NCBI GenBank assembly: GCA_023014485.1
Contig: JAJOZX010007496.1
Location: 153,287-217,286, forward strand
Origin: Bathynomus jamesi
Lineage: Eukaryota > Arthropoda > Malacostraca > Isopoda > Cirolanidae
Direction: 5' to 3'
Length of the DNA: 64,000 nt
Both the position numbers and the translations under genes were made by a program. Positions 31,036 through 41,525 of the stretch are shown here, in pieces. Numbering within the stretch: the stretch's first letter is position 1; every line of letters starts with the position of its first letter. The notes beneath the pieces are model-generated. The model did no database searches. It saw nothing but the letters and a program-made list of their open reading frames with translations, and was not told the DNA's origin.

Positions 31036-32972
31036 CAGAAACATGAATATGTGTAGAAGTAGGGGTCAGTATAAGGCGGCCATAAGTCGATGTAAACAGG
31101 ATGAAGAGTCTATTCGAGCATCAAAAGCCTGTAAAGCTCAAATAACGATAATAATAAATTTTGGAAATTTGTTAAGAATCAAACGGGTGTCAAAAGTGCA
31201 CTCCGACAATCGATGGGGTGTCGGGGAGAGGATGAAACTGCAAAACTGTGGAAAAACCACCACTAAAACATTCTTAATAGTGTGAGTAGGGATAATCTTA
31301 AGATAGATTGCAGCGAAACGCCTGTGGGAGGGACAAGAGAAAATACTTTGATATCAATTCCTGAAGTAAAGAGGTTAATTAAAGAGTTAAAAGACTGGTT
31401 CTGCGTCAGGGGTATGTCTGCATATATCATTGCTCATGTCAGCCATGCTTACTCATATCTATATCCCTGCAGACTTCATGAGAGTATATATCTTGCTCCT
31501 GGTCAGAAGTAAGTATGGAGACATTCTGTCCAGCAAAAATTACAGGCCTTTTGCTATCGCTTCCTGCTTCTCAAAACTGCTAGAAAAACTCTTGTTACTC
31601 CGATTAAATGATTACCAATGGACATCTAATCAGTTTGTTTTTAAAAGGTCCCACTCAACTGACCTGTGTATCTATGTACTTAAAGAAACAATATCTAAAT
31701 ACATCGACAATAATTGAGGGGTCCCGCGTCTTAAGGTACCTGGGCGCCAAAATTAAAATTCGCCAGAAATCGCCTCCAAAGTTCAGCAATATTCTCGCAA
31801 TAGTATCTCTGTTATTAATTGAGCTAGAACGTTCATTTTTGGCTAAATTAGAGTTCTAACTATGCTAATGAAGATGTTGATGAGTTTTTGGAATAGATTT
31901 TCATATTTTATATATATATTTTTTAATTTTTTTATTTTCTTATTATGCCGAACTTTGGGTGAACTTTTGGCTGGCGATAGAGGTGAAAAAAGTAGTTCGT
32001 TTCATAAGGTTTTCAACCATACTTCGTGTCGTAAGGTCATTATAACCCAAACCACGCGATAGAGGAAGGGTGAAAATAATGATATCCATCAAAAACACGT
32101 TTTCGCCTGTGGTGGCGCTTAGGTATATTAAGACGCGCGACCCCTCAATAGCTGTTTCCTAGAGATAAGTAAGGCATATGGTAGAGTGAGTCACAATATT
32201 TTATTTAAAAAACTAGAGGATAGGAAGGTTCCCATGTACAATGTACATATTTAATTTATTGAAATTTTTGTATTCCCATCAATCTTTTACCGTTAGGTGG
32301 GGCAATGTACTATCCGAATGTTTTGGCTATTCCGGGGTGAGACAAGGCTCCTTGCTTTCTCCCATGATGTTTAATATGTATATTGACGGATTAATTGGTT
32401 CACTTAATGAGGCAACAGTGGGATGTTGTATAGATAACACAAGGATAAACATGCCGATGATATGGTGTTAATAAGTTCCTTTGTTAAAGGTCTGGATCGG
32501 CTACTAAAAGTCTGCGAAGTGTATTCGCACAAACATATTATTTTCAATGTTACAAAACCTAAGGTTATGCAATTTCATCCTAAAAGATGTAATCAGCCAG
32601 CTGGTATTAGGTTTAGAATGAAAGTTTAAGTAATTGAGGAAGTACAAGAGTTCAAGTATTTGGGTCAAACTATCACCAGTTCCTTGAGTGATATGACTGA
32701 TATAAGAAAACAATCTCGAAGCCTTTGTGCTAAAGCGAATATGACTATAAGGAACTTCTGGTTCTGTCCAAGTGAAGCTAAAGACATTCTTTTTCGTACT
32801 TTCTGCAGTAATATATACGGACAGCAACTCTGGGTGAATTATAAAAAGGTTTCTGGCAGAACCCTAAATTTGCTGTACAACAGGTCTTTTAGATTATTAC
32901 ATAAATTACCCCCCCGAGATGCTCAGCTTCGTAAATGTTTGCTACCCGCAATGTCCCGAGCTTCCCGGAGGT
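31036..32972 (+). mobile_element. Heavily decayed LINE (L2/CR1-like RT), split by a MITE
   Basis: Blocks in order: SRGQYKAAISRCKQDEESIR (~31050), TPVGGTRENTLISIPEVKRL (~31318), RSKYGDILSSKNYRPFAIAS (~31505), QFVFKRSHSTDLCIYVLKE (~31630), FLEISKAYGRVSHNILF (~32157), VRQGSLLSPMMFNMYIDG (~32335), ADDMVL (~32455), EFKYLGQTITSSLSDMTDI (~32648) and FCSNIYGQQLWVNYKKVSG (~32802). Motif A reads ISKAYGRV rather than the usual D.SKAFDRV, so the catalytic site is damaged. Frames shift at least five times. A 435-bp MITE-like element interrupts it before motif A. Confidence 0.78.
31714..32148. mobile_element. 435-bp TIR element nested in the LINE
   Basis: Ends TTGAGGGGTCCCGCGTCTTA and (reverse complement of the right end) TTGAGGGGTCGCGCGTCTTA are inverted, and similarity extends ~30 bp (TACCTGGGCGCC / TACCTAAGCGCC). 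The host LINE frame resumes on the right side. I cannot define a target duplication. No coding sequence inside. Confidence 0.75.
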
Positions 32973-34140
32973 AACAAGACGTGCTCAATACAGTCTAATA
33001 CAAAGATAAAAAAAAAAAACGATTATCCAAGCTCGCCACGAGTCCCGCCGTTCGTCCTCTAAGCTATGGACTTCTTGGTACGAAAACGTCTGTCTGTAGC
33101 TCCACTTAACTCCGACATTACTTATTATTTCTAATCAATTGTATATATTTCTACCCTTAGTATGTGAACCGTCATTTATTAATATTTGTCATATGAACTA
33201 TGGTCTGCCAATAAACCTTTTCATTTCAGTATTGGGCGGAAACTTAAAATACTGATAAAACAATAGAGCTACGCTTTTGAAATGTCCAGCAAGCATTTTT
33301 ATCACCTACCTAGCATCCTTCATCATTGGTTTGAGGGACATTTAGTTCCACCGAGTGGTACCGATTAACCCTTCTGGCCCATGGACTAGACTAGAAAAGC
33401 AAGAGAAAGGTAAGGTATTAAAAATTTTTCCAAATTTTTTTTAGCTTATTCTGCAGTACGACGTAGTCTTCTTTAAATTCTATTCCGTTTGAGTTTATAA
33501 ATAGTGATTATTTAAAAAATAAGTAAATGCTGGCCTGTATACAGACAGTTTGCAATTGTGGACATTTGTGCTTTTCGTCCAGTTTATGTAGAGAAAGTCT
33601 GAAATAGTCAGTGTGACTATGATTGATACAGGTAAATTTGTGTTGCTTGAGGGAGTAAAAAAACACGCGGTGCATCTTGCTCCTGAAGAATCATGCACCA
33701 GGACCGATAATAACTGCAGGGATCTGCAATACAAACTAACGAAAATTGCAATAAAGTGAATGCGGATAGGGATGCTTTTTGGGCTAGACTAACAGCATTG
33801 TTGCTTTCAGTGGTGGTGAGCCACGTACAAAGCCTCGTCAGTACTTTCAGCCCTATTTACTTGGCAGTGCTGCTGCGAGCTGCTCGTACCCTGAAATGGG
33901 CGTATAGGCGGAATGATGTTCTATGTAAAAAGATGTTTAACTCTTCGTTTAACTCTTCATACATCTCATGCTTTCCTGGTAATCTTTTTCTCTGTTACAC
34001 ACCTTTAAACTGTTTCATAACGACCTCTCAAAATTGGTCCAATAATGCTTAAGTTTTTTCTTTTCCTTTGCTCGGGTTTGATTGAAATCTCATGATTTTT
34101 ACTGCATCCTTTTTTTATGGTTTTTGTTTTCTTTTCTTTT
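32973..34140. other. No gene seen
   Basis: AT-rich sequence between two LINEs. At 33731-33752 a short piece of the foldback module (AAACTAACGAAAAT) occurs. The open frame at 33756-34052 has no recognised domain. Confidence 0.45.
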
Positions 34141-35592
34141 TTCCTTTTAGCAGACTGGATACAATTTGAGTTTCTACTAGACCTATACAACCGCATATGG
34201 ATAGAGGGCACCTTTCCCTCACAGTGGAGGGAGGCCTACGTAATTCCTATCCCCGAACCCGGCAAAGATTCCCTCGATCCCACAAACTACAGACCAATCA
34301 CCCTAATGTGTTGTGCCTGCAAAATTTTCGAAAAAAATGGTCGCGACGCGACTATCGTTCTTCCTCGAAAATAGTAATTCCTTCCCGGTTACCCAGTCCG
34401 GCTTCAGACAATTTCGATCCACCACTGATCCCCTCCTGCTTCTCAGCCGTGACATACAGAATGCATTCGACAGTGGACAATTCGTCCTATCAATATTTTT
34501 TGACATCCAGAAGGCCTACGACACAACTCGTCGGACAATAATCCTTAGACAGCTCCAAAGTCTAGGGCTCGTAGGAGCAATGCCGACCTTCATCAGGGGC
34601 TTCCTATCCTCCCGAACCTTTAAAGTTCGGGTGGGCTCAGTCCTCTCAGACACTTTCGTGCAGATGGACGGGGTCCCACAGGGAAGCATCCTCAGTGTTC
34701 TATGCTTTTCCATCGTCATGAACACAGTTTCAAAATGCCTTCCACCCAACATCCGTTCTTCCATCTACGCGGATGACCTTGCGATCTACTTTGCAGGGCG
34801 GGAGCCGTCCGTAGTTCAACGGCAAATTCAGCTCGCCATCTACCGGGTGGAAAGGTGGGCGACATCGCTGGGTTTCCGCCTCTCCATCCCGAAGTCCAAG
34901 TGTATGCTTTTCAGCAGAAGAAGACCCGCAACCCTTCCTGTTCACTCTGTTACGCTATATGGCAATCCTCTTGAGGTGGTACCCTCCACGCGATTTTTGG
35001 GCGTGATTCTAGACCGAAGGCTCAACTGGGTTCCTCATATCAAACAACTGAAGCAGTCCCTTCGCTCTACTAGATCACCTCTCCCACACCACATGGGGCG
35101 CAGACCGACGCTCTCCTTCGTCTTTACATTTCCATGGTCCAGTCGAAGCTGGACTATGGCAGTGTAGTATACGGTTCAGCCTCCAACACCTGCCTCCGTA
35201 CCTTGGACCCAGTCCTTAATAGGAGCCTCCGCCTCGCCACTGGTGCTTTCCGCTCTTCTCCAGCCTCCAGCCTTCAAGTAGATTGCAATTACCTCCCTCT
35301 CGCCCTCCGACGGCGTCTGCTCCTCATGAGGACATACCTCCGTGCACAGAGACGACCCTCTTCGCTTGTACGCGCGGCGATTTCTGAACTCCCACCCCAG
35401 GGACGGAGCTGGCACTTCCCTGAAGAGGTTCGCTCTTTCCTTGACTTTTCAAACATGCCTGTCCCCTCAATTATCCCCATTTCATACAACATTTACCCCC
35501 CCTGGCTCCTCACCCCTATTAAGTTCTGCAGGGACCTGTGTGCTCTACCGAAGAATACAACGAGTGCTACGGTATACAGGTCACTTCCGTGA
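34141..35592 (+). pseudogene. Reverse transcriptase of the I-type LINE
   Basis: Polymerase region. The first frame carries AYVIPIPEPGKDSLDPTNYR and PITLMCCACKIFEK. After the A7 frameshift the 284-codon frame from 34313 holds QSGFRQFRSTTDPLLLLSRD (residues 28-47), motif A FFDIQKAYD (62-70), motif B GVPQGSILSVLCF (120-132) and motif C YADD (152-155), then the thumb motif TRFLGVILDRRLNWVPH. A second frameshift leads to the QSKLDYGSVVYGSAS connection region from 35134. All catalytic aspartates are present; only the frameshifts inactivate it. Confidence 0.88.
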
Positions 35593-36112
35593 ACATGCAA
35601 CCCAAAATCCGGACACAGTCGCCATTTATACAGATGGTTCCCGTTCGGAGACTGGTGCGGCCGCTTCAGCGGTGATACTGACCCAAACACTTTCTCGAGG
35701 CGTCAGCTTGCCCCGCGAGACCTCCGTTTTCTCGGCAGAACTTTTCGCGATTAAGGAGGCCCTAGACATAGTGCGCACTCACTCTGCCAGCTCTTTCGTC
35801 ATATATTCAGATTCCCAAAGCGCCCTTATCTCCCTAGAGAGATGTAACCCCCTTCATCCGCTCGTCTGTACCATCCAGCAAATTTTCCATTTTTTAACAG
35901 CTTTCCGACACAAGACAATCGCCTTCTGCTGGGTCCTGGCACATGTCGGCATCCAGGGTAACGAGGAGGCGGACCGCACGGCAAAGTCGGCCTGCTTACT
36001 ACCGGCCTTCTCCCGGCCTCATCCTTTCACCGACTTCTTCCCGACTCCGCTCCCATTTCCGTTCCATCTGGCAACGGGAATGGGACCAGGCCACACAAAA
36101 CAAACTTCATAA
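35575..36112 (+). pseudogene. RNase H domain and C-terminus of the I-type LINE
   Basis: RNase H degrades the RNA strand of the RNA-DNA hybrid made during reverse transcription. In the frame that opens at 35342 the catalytic set is complete: D98 (YTDGS), E133 (SAELFAIKEA), D157 (YSDSQSAL) and D211 (GNEEADRTA), with H201 of the WVLAHVGIQGN loop. The domain joins the RT through a frameshift near 35575. Reading after 36112 moves to another frame for the C-terminal zinc-knuckle-like region (36171-36491). RNase H is characteristic of the I group and absent from jockey and CR1 elements. Confidence 0.87.
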
Positions 36113-36599
36113 GATCAAACCGCAAGTATGATACTGGGCCTCCTCCTTCCACCGGTCCCGACCTAAAGAAGTGATTATAGCCCGTCTCCGCATAGGACAC
36201 ACCCGCATTTCTCATGGTCACCTAATGGCTAAATCGCCAGCCCCGCTCTGCCCTACCTGTCATACTCCCATCACTGTCGTACATCTACTGGTCGAATGTC
36301 CAAACTTGTCCGCTCTTCGTTGTAGATGTTTCCCTCACTTGGCCGAAATTCCCATACCCAAGCGTCTACAATTCATGCTCGCTGAGGGCCCCCATTTTTC
36401 GGAGGAAGCGATTTTCCCGTTTCCTCACTTATTCCCACCTGTTTCAACGGGTCTGAGACCAGGCCCCCCATACCCACTCCCCAGTAACTGAACACTACAT
36501 CCCCCCCTGGTATATCATCCCCAGCTCAGTAACACCACTCACCCGCTGCCTCGCTGAGATATGTACCACACTAGGTACGAATCGGCGGTAAAAAAAAAT

Positions 36600-37172
36600 A
36601 TATATATATATATATATAATAAACAGGAACACCAGAGAAAATACAAACATCCTTCAAGGTTTAATAGTACCAAAGATATCCTGTATTTCACTTTGCCCTA
36701 TATGGGAACCTCAAGTTTTAACATTAGAAACAAACTTTTAAAATTGCTCAAGGAATTCTACCCACAATTGTGTATAAAAATTATATTCACCCCGTCTAAA
36801 TCGATTTACCATTTATTTAAATACAAGGATGTTATTCCTACACTTCTTAAGTCATCTATAGTTTATCAATACAAGTGTGACCACTGTATGGGGTCATATA
36901 TAGGTAAAACTAAAAGACATTTAAAATCTCGTATTTACGAACATCTCGGTAAATCGGTCCGTACAAATTTACCCCTTGGCAAACCACCTAATTCTCTCAT
37001 ACGTAATCACTCGCACAACAATAACCACCCAATTTCACAGTCTAATTTCACCGTACTTGCTGCCGGAAGCTCTGACCTTAAGCTTAAAATTATGGAGTCT
37101 TTGTTTATTTATAAACTAAAACCAGACCTAAATTCTGACGAATCATCGATAGATCTGCTATGTTTTGGTTAA
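36600..37172 (+). CDS. Penelope GIY-YIG endonuclease domain (partial protein)
   Basis: The nuclease nicks the target so that the reverse transcriptase can prime on it. In the frame from 36561, residues 1-20 come from TA repeats; similarity begins near residue 36. The GIY-YIG module is at VYQYKCDHCMGSYIGKT (residues 101-117) with the CxxC pair typical of Penelope linkers, R124, and E127-H128 (SRIYEHLG). The C-terminal KIMESLFIYKLKPDLN block is also typical. The RT domain is entirely missing. The reading frame has no lesion from there to its stop, so the nuclease could fold, but as a fragment it is unlikely to be functional. Confidence 0.88.
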   Translation: MYIYIYNKQEHQRKYKHPSRFNSTKDILYFTLPYMGTSSFNIRNKLLKLLKEFYPQLCIKIIFTPSKSIYHLFKYKDVIPTLLKSSIVYQYKCDHCMGSYIGKTKRHLKSRIYEHLGKSVRTNLPLGKPPNSLIRNHSHNNNHPISQSNFTVLAAGSSDLKLKIMESLFIYKLKPDLNSDESSIDLLCFG

Positions 37173-37462
37173 GGTACTAGTTTATTTTATTTACATTTCA
37201 GTTTTAATGCTTTTACTTTTTTATAATTTTAACTTTTTAACTTCACATTTATTTACCTTTTAGTTTTAATGTTTTACATTTTCTTAGCTACTTTTTATAA
37301 TTTTTTAAGTTTATTTTAAATTGTTTATTAAGCAATTTGTATTTTTGTATGTGATTTGGAATTTTATTGTTTTAGCCCTGAAGATGGAATTAGTGCATTC
37401 CGAAACGTTGGTACTATTAAACCTTGAAGGATGTTTGTATTTTCTCTGGTTCCTGTTATTAT
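36618..37462 (+). mobile_element. Penelope-like element, 5'-truncated, with inverted ends
   Basis: Only the C-terminal GIY-YIG endonuclease part of the Penelope protein is present. A ~55-bp inverted repeat bounds it: 36618-36673 (AATAAACAGGAACACCAGAG...) and 37408-37462 (...CTCTGGTTCCTGTTATTATT), differing mainly by a 2-nt indel. Inverted or tandem pseudo-LTR arrangements are usual in Penelope-like elements. Near the right end lies CTGAAGATGG ... CCGAAACG (37378-37406), another hammerhead-core-like string. Confidence 0.85.
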
Positions 37463-37497
37463 TAAACTGCGTTTTCCGCGCCACCAATCAATAGCCG

Positions 37498-37534
<37 letters not shown>
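37498..37534. repeat. (TA)n microsatellite
   Basis: TA tract between the Penelope-like element and the hairpin. Confidence 0.95.
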
Positions 37535-37620
37535 GAATAAAACCACGAAGGAAAGGAAACAGAATGGTGCTCAAGCGCTTGAGCACCATTCTGTGTTTCC
37601 TTTCCTTCGTGGTTTTATTC
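37535..37620. repeat. Loop-free inverted repeat (hairpin), 42-44 bp arms
   Basis: Left arm GAATAAAACCACGAAGG... and right arm ...CCTTCGTGGTTTTATTC pair completely except for a 2-nt indel, with the exact palindrome GCTCAAGCGCTTGAGC at the centre and TA tracts on both sides. It is a parallel to the hairpin at 6111-6285. Confidence 0.95.
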
Positions 37621-37683
37621 ATCATAAATATTTTTCACGTGTTACTTTCGTGAAATAATTTTCATATATATATATATATATAT

Positions 37684-38362
37684 ATCGCGCGTATAAGACG
37701 ACCCCAAAATTTTCAACTTAAAATGTAGGTTTTGGGATATACTCGCCATAAAAGACGACCCCCATAATCGTGCACTTGATTCGGGGAACCAAATGAGCCA
37801 GTGAGGAATTACTCCTCCAATAGTCCTTTCGTTCACTAGGCCTACCACTAGTCACTGACCAGCGGAGCAGTGCTGGTAAGCAACATAGTCTACCTAAGCT
37901 AATGTAAACTACAAAAATATATACTTATTTAGTGTCATTCCCAAGTGTATTATGGTATAGCTTTAATTATTTGATATAAGGCCAATTCCCTTCTTTTTAT
38001 GGCAAAATATTGTCAATTAACGACCACAATGTACACTTAACGATAACACTAGGCTAGGCTGACATATGCATTTTTTTGTCGTCATGCAATCATACCACAT
38101 ATTATTTAAGGTTAGACAACTTTCATTACACTGCACTTTTATTATTTTATTATAATAATGTGAATTAAGTTGTTTCAGTAGAAAATATTTGTGGTAGGAG
38201 TTATCGAGGCGGGGGTTAGCCTACCGTACACACTCCATCACCCATGTTAACAACTTTCGTACACCACAGGATTTAAGGATCACATTTTATACCTAGTGTA
38301 GAAGACGACCCCTAGTTTTGGGGATTTTTTTTAAGGTTCAAATGTCGTCTTATACGCCAGCA
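37684..38362. mobile_element. Non-autonomous TIR element with GCGTATAAGACGACC ends
   Basis: Left GCGTATAAGACGACCCC (37687) and right GTCGTCTTATACGCC (38345-38359) are inverted; internal TAAAAGACGACCCCC and GTAGAAGACGACCCC repeats lie close to both ends. No coding sequence. Flanked by a TA tract on the left; the target duplication is not resolvable. Confidence 0.6.
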
Positions 38363-38408
38363 TATAAGGTACCTTATGAACCTTATGTTGTTTCGTGCGT
38401 TGGTCTCT

Positions 38409-40620
38409 TCACACGGAGGTCAAGCTGGTGGCCCCGCCTCTAGGTCTGGCTTGGTGGAGGAGCGAGTTGCTTTCTTGCGCTCTCCACCGTACATAGCCAG
38501 GCACGGCCGGCTCATCTGGTACCGTCCTGAGCCAGGCATCCAGTCTTCTCTTGAAGACTTCAACTTTGACCGACGTTACGTTTCTGAAGTCCTTTGGAAG
38601 CTGGCTGAAAAGTCTTGGCCCCCTGACAACCAAGCTATTTTCCTTCAGAGTTGAGTAGGTCCCTTGTCGCCTTTAATTTGGGAACACTACACATTCTGCC
38701 TTTCCTATTTTCCAGTGTTGTTTGAATGGTAATTGGGTTTAGTTTTAGGTTTGGTACCAGTTTTTCGATCATTTTCCATATGTAGATTATGATGTACCTC
38801 TCTCTTCTTCTTTCAGTGAGTACAGATTTAGTTTACGTAGTCTTTCCCAGTAGTTGAGTTCTTTGCAGCCATCAATCTTGGCTGTGAAATGCCTTTGCGT
38901 TTCTTCTAGTTTATTAGTTTCTTCCTTTTTATATGGGGACGTCAAAACTGAGCAGTATTCAAGTTTTGGTATAATCAGTGTTTTTAGCAGGGGAATCATT
39001 ACTGTCCTGTCCCTTCTCTTGAACGTTCTTAGACCTGTCCGGCGACTCTTTTTGCTTTATTTATCGCTATCTGATTTTGTGTTTCGAATTTCGCATCATC
39101 TGTCATTATTATCCCGAGATCAATCGCTTTCATGCTTCTCTGAATTTCCTGTCTATCTGGAGCATAATATGCAGTCTGTTTAAGTTCTTCTTTTCTACCA
39201 TATCTCAAGAGCTGAAATTTCTCGGCGTTAATGACATGTTGTCTTCTGACCATTTGTATATTTTGTTCGTGTCCCTCTGCAAGGCCTCCACGTCATGTAC
39301 ATCGCTGATTTTTCTGCTGATCTTTGTATCGTCTGCAAAGGATGTTACTATACTATTGCTGTTTACTCCGCTGTCTATGTCTGTTAGCATGATAATGAAC
39401 AGGAGTGGGGCCAGTACTGTCCCTTGTGGTACTGAGCTGCGTACTTCCGATTCTGATGATGATATACCTTGAATTTTGACGACCTGCAGACGATCACTAA
39501 GGAAGTTGTAGATCCATTTTCCCACTTTGCCTGTTATTCCCATGTTTTAATTTTATGTGCTATTATACCATGGTCACATTTATCGAAAGCTTTAGCAAAA
39601 TCTGTGTATATAACATCGTAGTTGTCATTGCCTTCCAATGCATCTAGGATATTGTTGTAGTGTCTATTAGTTGTGATAGGCATGATCTACCTGATCGGAA
39701 TCCATGCTGATTTTCGTTGAATCTTTCCCGTGTCTCCAGGAAATCATAAATTTTCTCTCTAACTATTCTTTCAAATACTTTGGTGAGGTGGGACGTCAAT
39801 GACACTGGTCTATAGTTCTTTGCTTGAGATCTGTCCCCTCCTTTATATATAGGGACAATGTTTGCTCTTTTCAAGATGCTCGGTATTTCCCCAGTGTCTA
39901 GGGATCTTCTCCATATCCAGTATAAAGGTGTAGCTATTTCATTTTTACAGTTTTTAATCAATAATGCGTTCCAATTGTCCGGACCTGCAGCTGAATGTAG
40001 TTTCATTTGTCCTATAGCTCTCGCTACATCTTCTGGTGTAAAATCAAAGTCTGTTATATACTCTCCTTGCAATTCCTCTTCAAAGAATGCATTTATGTCA
40101 GGTATCGCTTTGTCACTTTTTGGGGTACTGAAAACTGATTCATATTGAGCTCTCAATGTATCAGATATTTCTTTTGGATCGTCGGTTAGTTCATTATTTC
40201 CCGTCCTTAAGGGCCCAATAGCGGCGCGCGTTTTTGTTTTCCTTTTTGCATAGCTATAGAAGTATTTTGGATTTTCCTTTATTGCTTCTACCGCCTTTTC
40301 CTCTTCCCTCTCTGTATGGTCCTTAATCAGGGCTTGTATTTCCCTATCGATACCCTCCAGTTTTTCTTTTATTGCTTTCCTGTCATTATCTCCGCAGTTT
40401 CCTAACTTCGCCTCCACTCTCTTTTTTTGCGGAATAGTCTTCTCTTTTGCCTTCTAGCCAGCTCCTCTTTCCTTTTGGCTGTGATTTCGGAGCATATTTT
40501 TCTAAAATTCTCAGCGTTTTTTCTCCAAGGTTGTTAGCATTTCTTCAGTTGTTTTATTCTCGAAAATTGTTCTCCATTCTATTTGGGCCATGTGCGATCT
40601 GATTGCTTCCCAATTTATAG
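38409..40620 (-). pseudogene. Reverse transcriptase and C-terminal region of ORF2
   Basis: Blocks in order from 40417: HSAAGPDNWNALLIKNCKNE, VPIYKGGDRSQAKNYRPVSL, ENQHGFRSGRSCLSQLIDT, motif A YTDFAKAFDKCDH (near 39590), SSVPQGTVLAPLLF, motif C FADDTKI (near 39335), LKTLIIPKLEYCSVLTSPYK and the C-terminal LFSQLPKDFRNVTSVKVEVF / KRRLDAWL. Catalytic residues are retained, but at least four frame changes occur (near 39640, 39540, 39205 and 39000). Confidence 0.88.
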
Positions 40621-40675
40621 TCTTCGAGAGTTAAAGGCCCCGAATTTACTTCTTTCCACAATATGTGTATTGTCT

Positions 40676-41455
40676 TTAATGCTGCGTCATATTTGTTGAT
40701 ATCTCGATTAAGTTGTGGTCTGAGATAATGGTTGGGGTTATTTTTATATCAGCAATCAAGTTCGTGTTATTCGTGAATACCAGATCCAGGCAGTTATTTT
40801 TTCTGGTATTTTCTGTTATCTCCTGTGTCAGCATAAACTCATTTGTGAGAGCCATCAACATTTTTGCTTGTTCCTGATCTTCTCTTGTGCCCCCCTTGTC
40901 CTGGTGAATATATATATTCCTATTCACCTTTTTGTATTTTATAAATGGGAAGTTAAAGTCTCCGCAGATCATTATATTGGGGGATGGAGGGTTTATGGCC
41001 TTTATTAGCTTTCTAATGTCATCAATGGCCTCCGAGAATTTTTCGGTTGGGGTGCTTGGAGGTCTATAGATGACTATTACTATCAAGTTTAGTTTTTCTA
41101 TTTTCACTGCTAGGAGTTCCACATAGCTGTTTGATTTACTTATTATCGTCTCTGTCATATGACCTTCCTGTACATATATAGCACAGCCACCTTTCCGTCT
41201 CGTCGTTCTATCCGCTCTTAGTAAGTTGAAGCCCTCTATATTTATCTCTTTCTTATCAATACAATGTTCGCAGTTTTCACAATTTCCTTGGCAATCTTTA
41301 AGATGAGTTTCTGTGAGGCATGCGATGTCCGCCCTTGTTTCGTCCATAAATCCTTTCAGGTACGAAACCTTATTGAGTGATTGGTTTGGTCTTATTCCTT
41401 GAATATTAGCCAGGACAATTTTTATGTTCTCTGTTTTTCGTTGCCCCTTGTGCAT
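40676..41455 (-). CDS. APE-type endonuclease domain of ORF2, open frame
   Basis: Nicks the target DNA to prime reverse transcription. In this 259-codon frame the catalytic landmarks are in place: N17 (LANIQG), E49 (LTETHL), Y130 (IYRPP), D166 and N168 (GDFNFP), D223 (CLDLVFT) and S245-D246-H247 (SDHNLI). A Cys cluster (CQGNCENCEHC, residues 55-65) between the first two motifs is a feature of some arthropod CR1-like elements. The frame stops just after the domain because of a lesion; RT continues in other frames downstream. Confidence 0.9.
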   Translation of the reverse strand: MHKGQRKTENIKIVLANIQGIRPNQSLNKVSYLKGFMDETRADIACLTETHLKDCQGNCENCEHCIDKKEINIEGFNLLRADRTTRRKGGCAIYVQEGHMTETIISKSNSYVELLAVKIEKLNLIVIVIYRPPSTPTEKFSEAIDDIRKLIKAINPPSPNIMICGDFNFPFIKYKKVNRNIYIHQDKGGTREDQEQAKMLMALTNEFMLTQEITENTRKNNCLDLVFTNNTNLIADIKITPTIISDHNLIEISTNMTQH

Positions 41456-41525
41456 TTCAAGTTCGTTTTCCTTCGATATCGCTTGATTCGTTGCTCTATG
41501 ATCCTCCGAAGAGATCCGTTTCCTC

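Larger units (their letters stand above)
34141..36598 (+). mobile_element. I-type LINE with RNase H, 5'-truncated, frameshifted
   Basis: Contains an RT, an RNase H domain and a C-terminal CCHC-type motif (CPTCHTPITVVHLLVECP near 36252), the layout of I-type LINEs. The GC-rich composition contrasts with the flanks. It begins within the RT fingers (LYNRIWIEGTFPSQWREAYV) and ends in an A run at 36590-36598 followed by TA repeats. Three frame breaks occur: near 34335 in an A7 run, near 35075-35135, and near 35575. There are very few other lesions, so it is a comparatively young copy. Confidence 0.9.

Noticed and set aside
33756..34052. 98-codon frame upstream of the I-type LINE
   Set aside because: No recognisable motif and not in continuity with the LINE frames.
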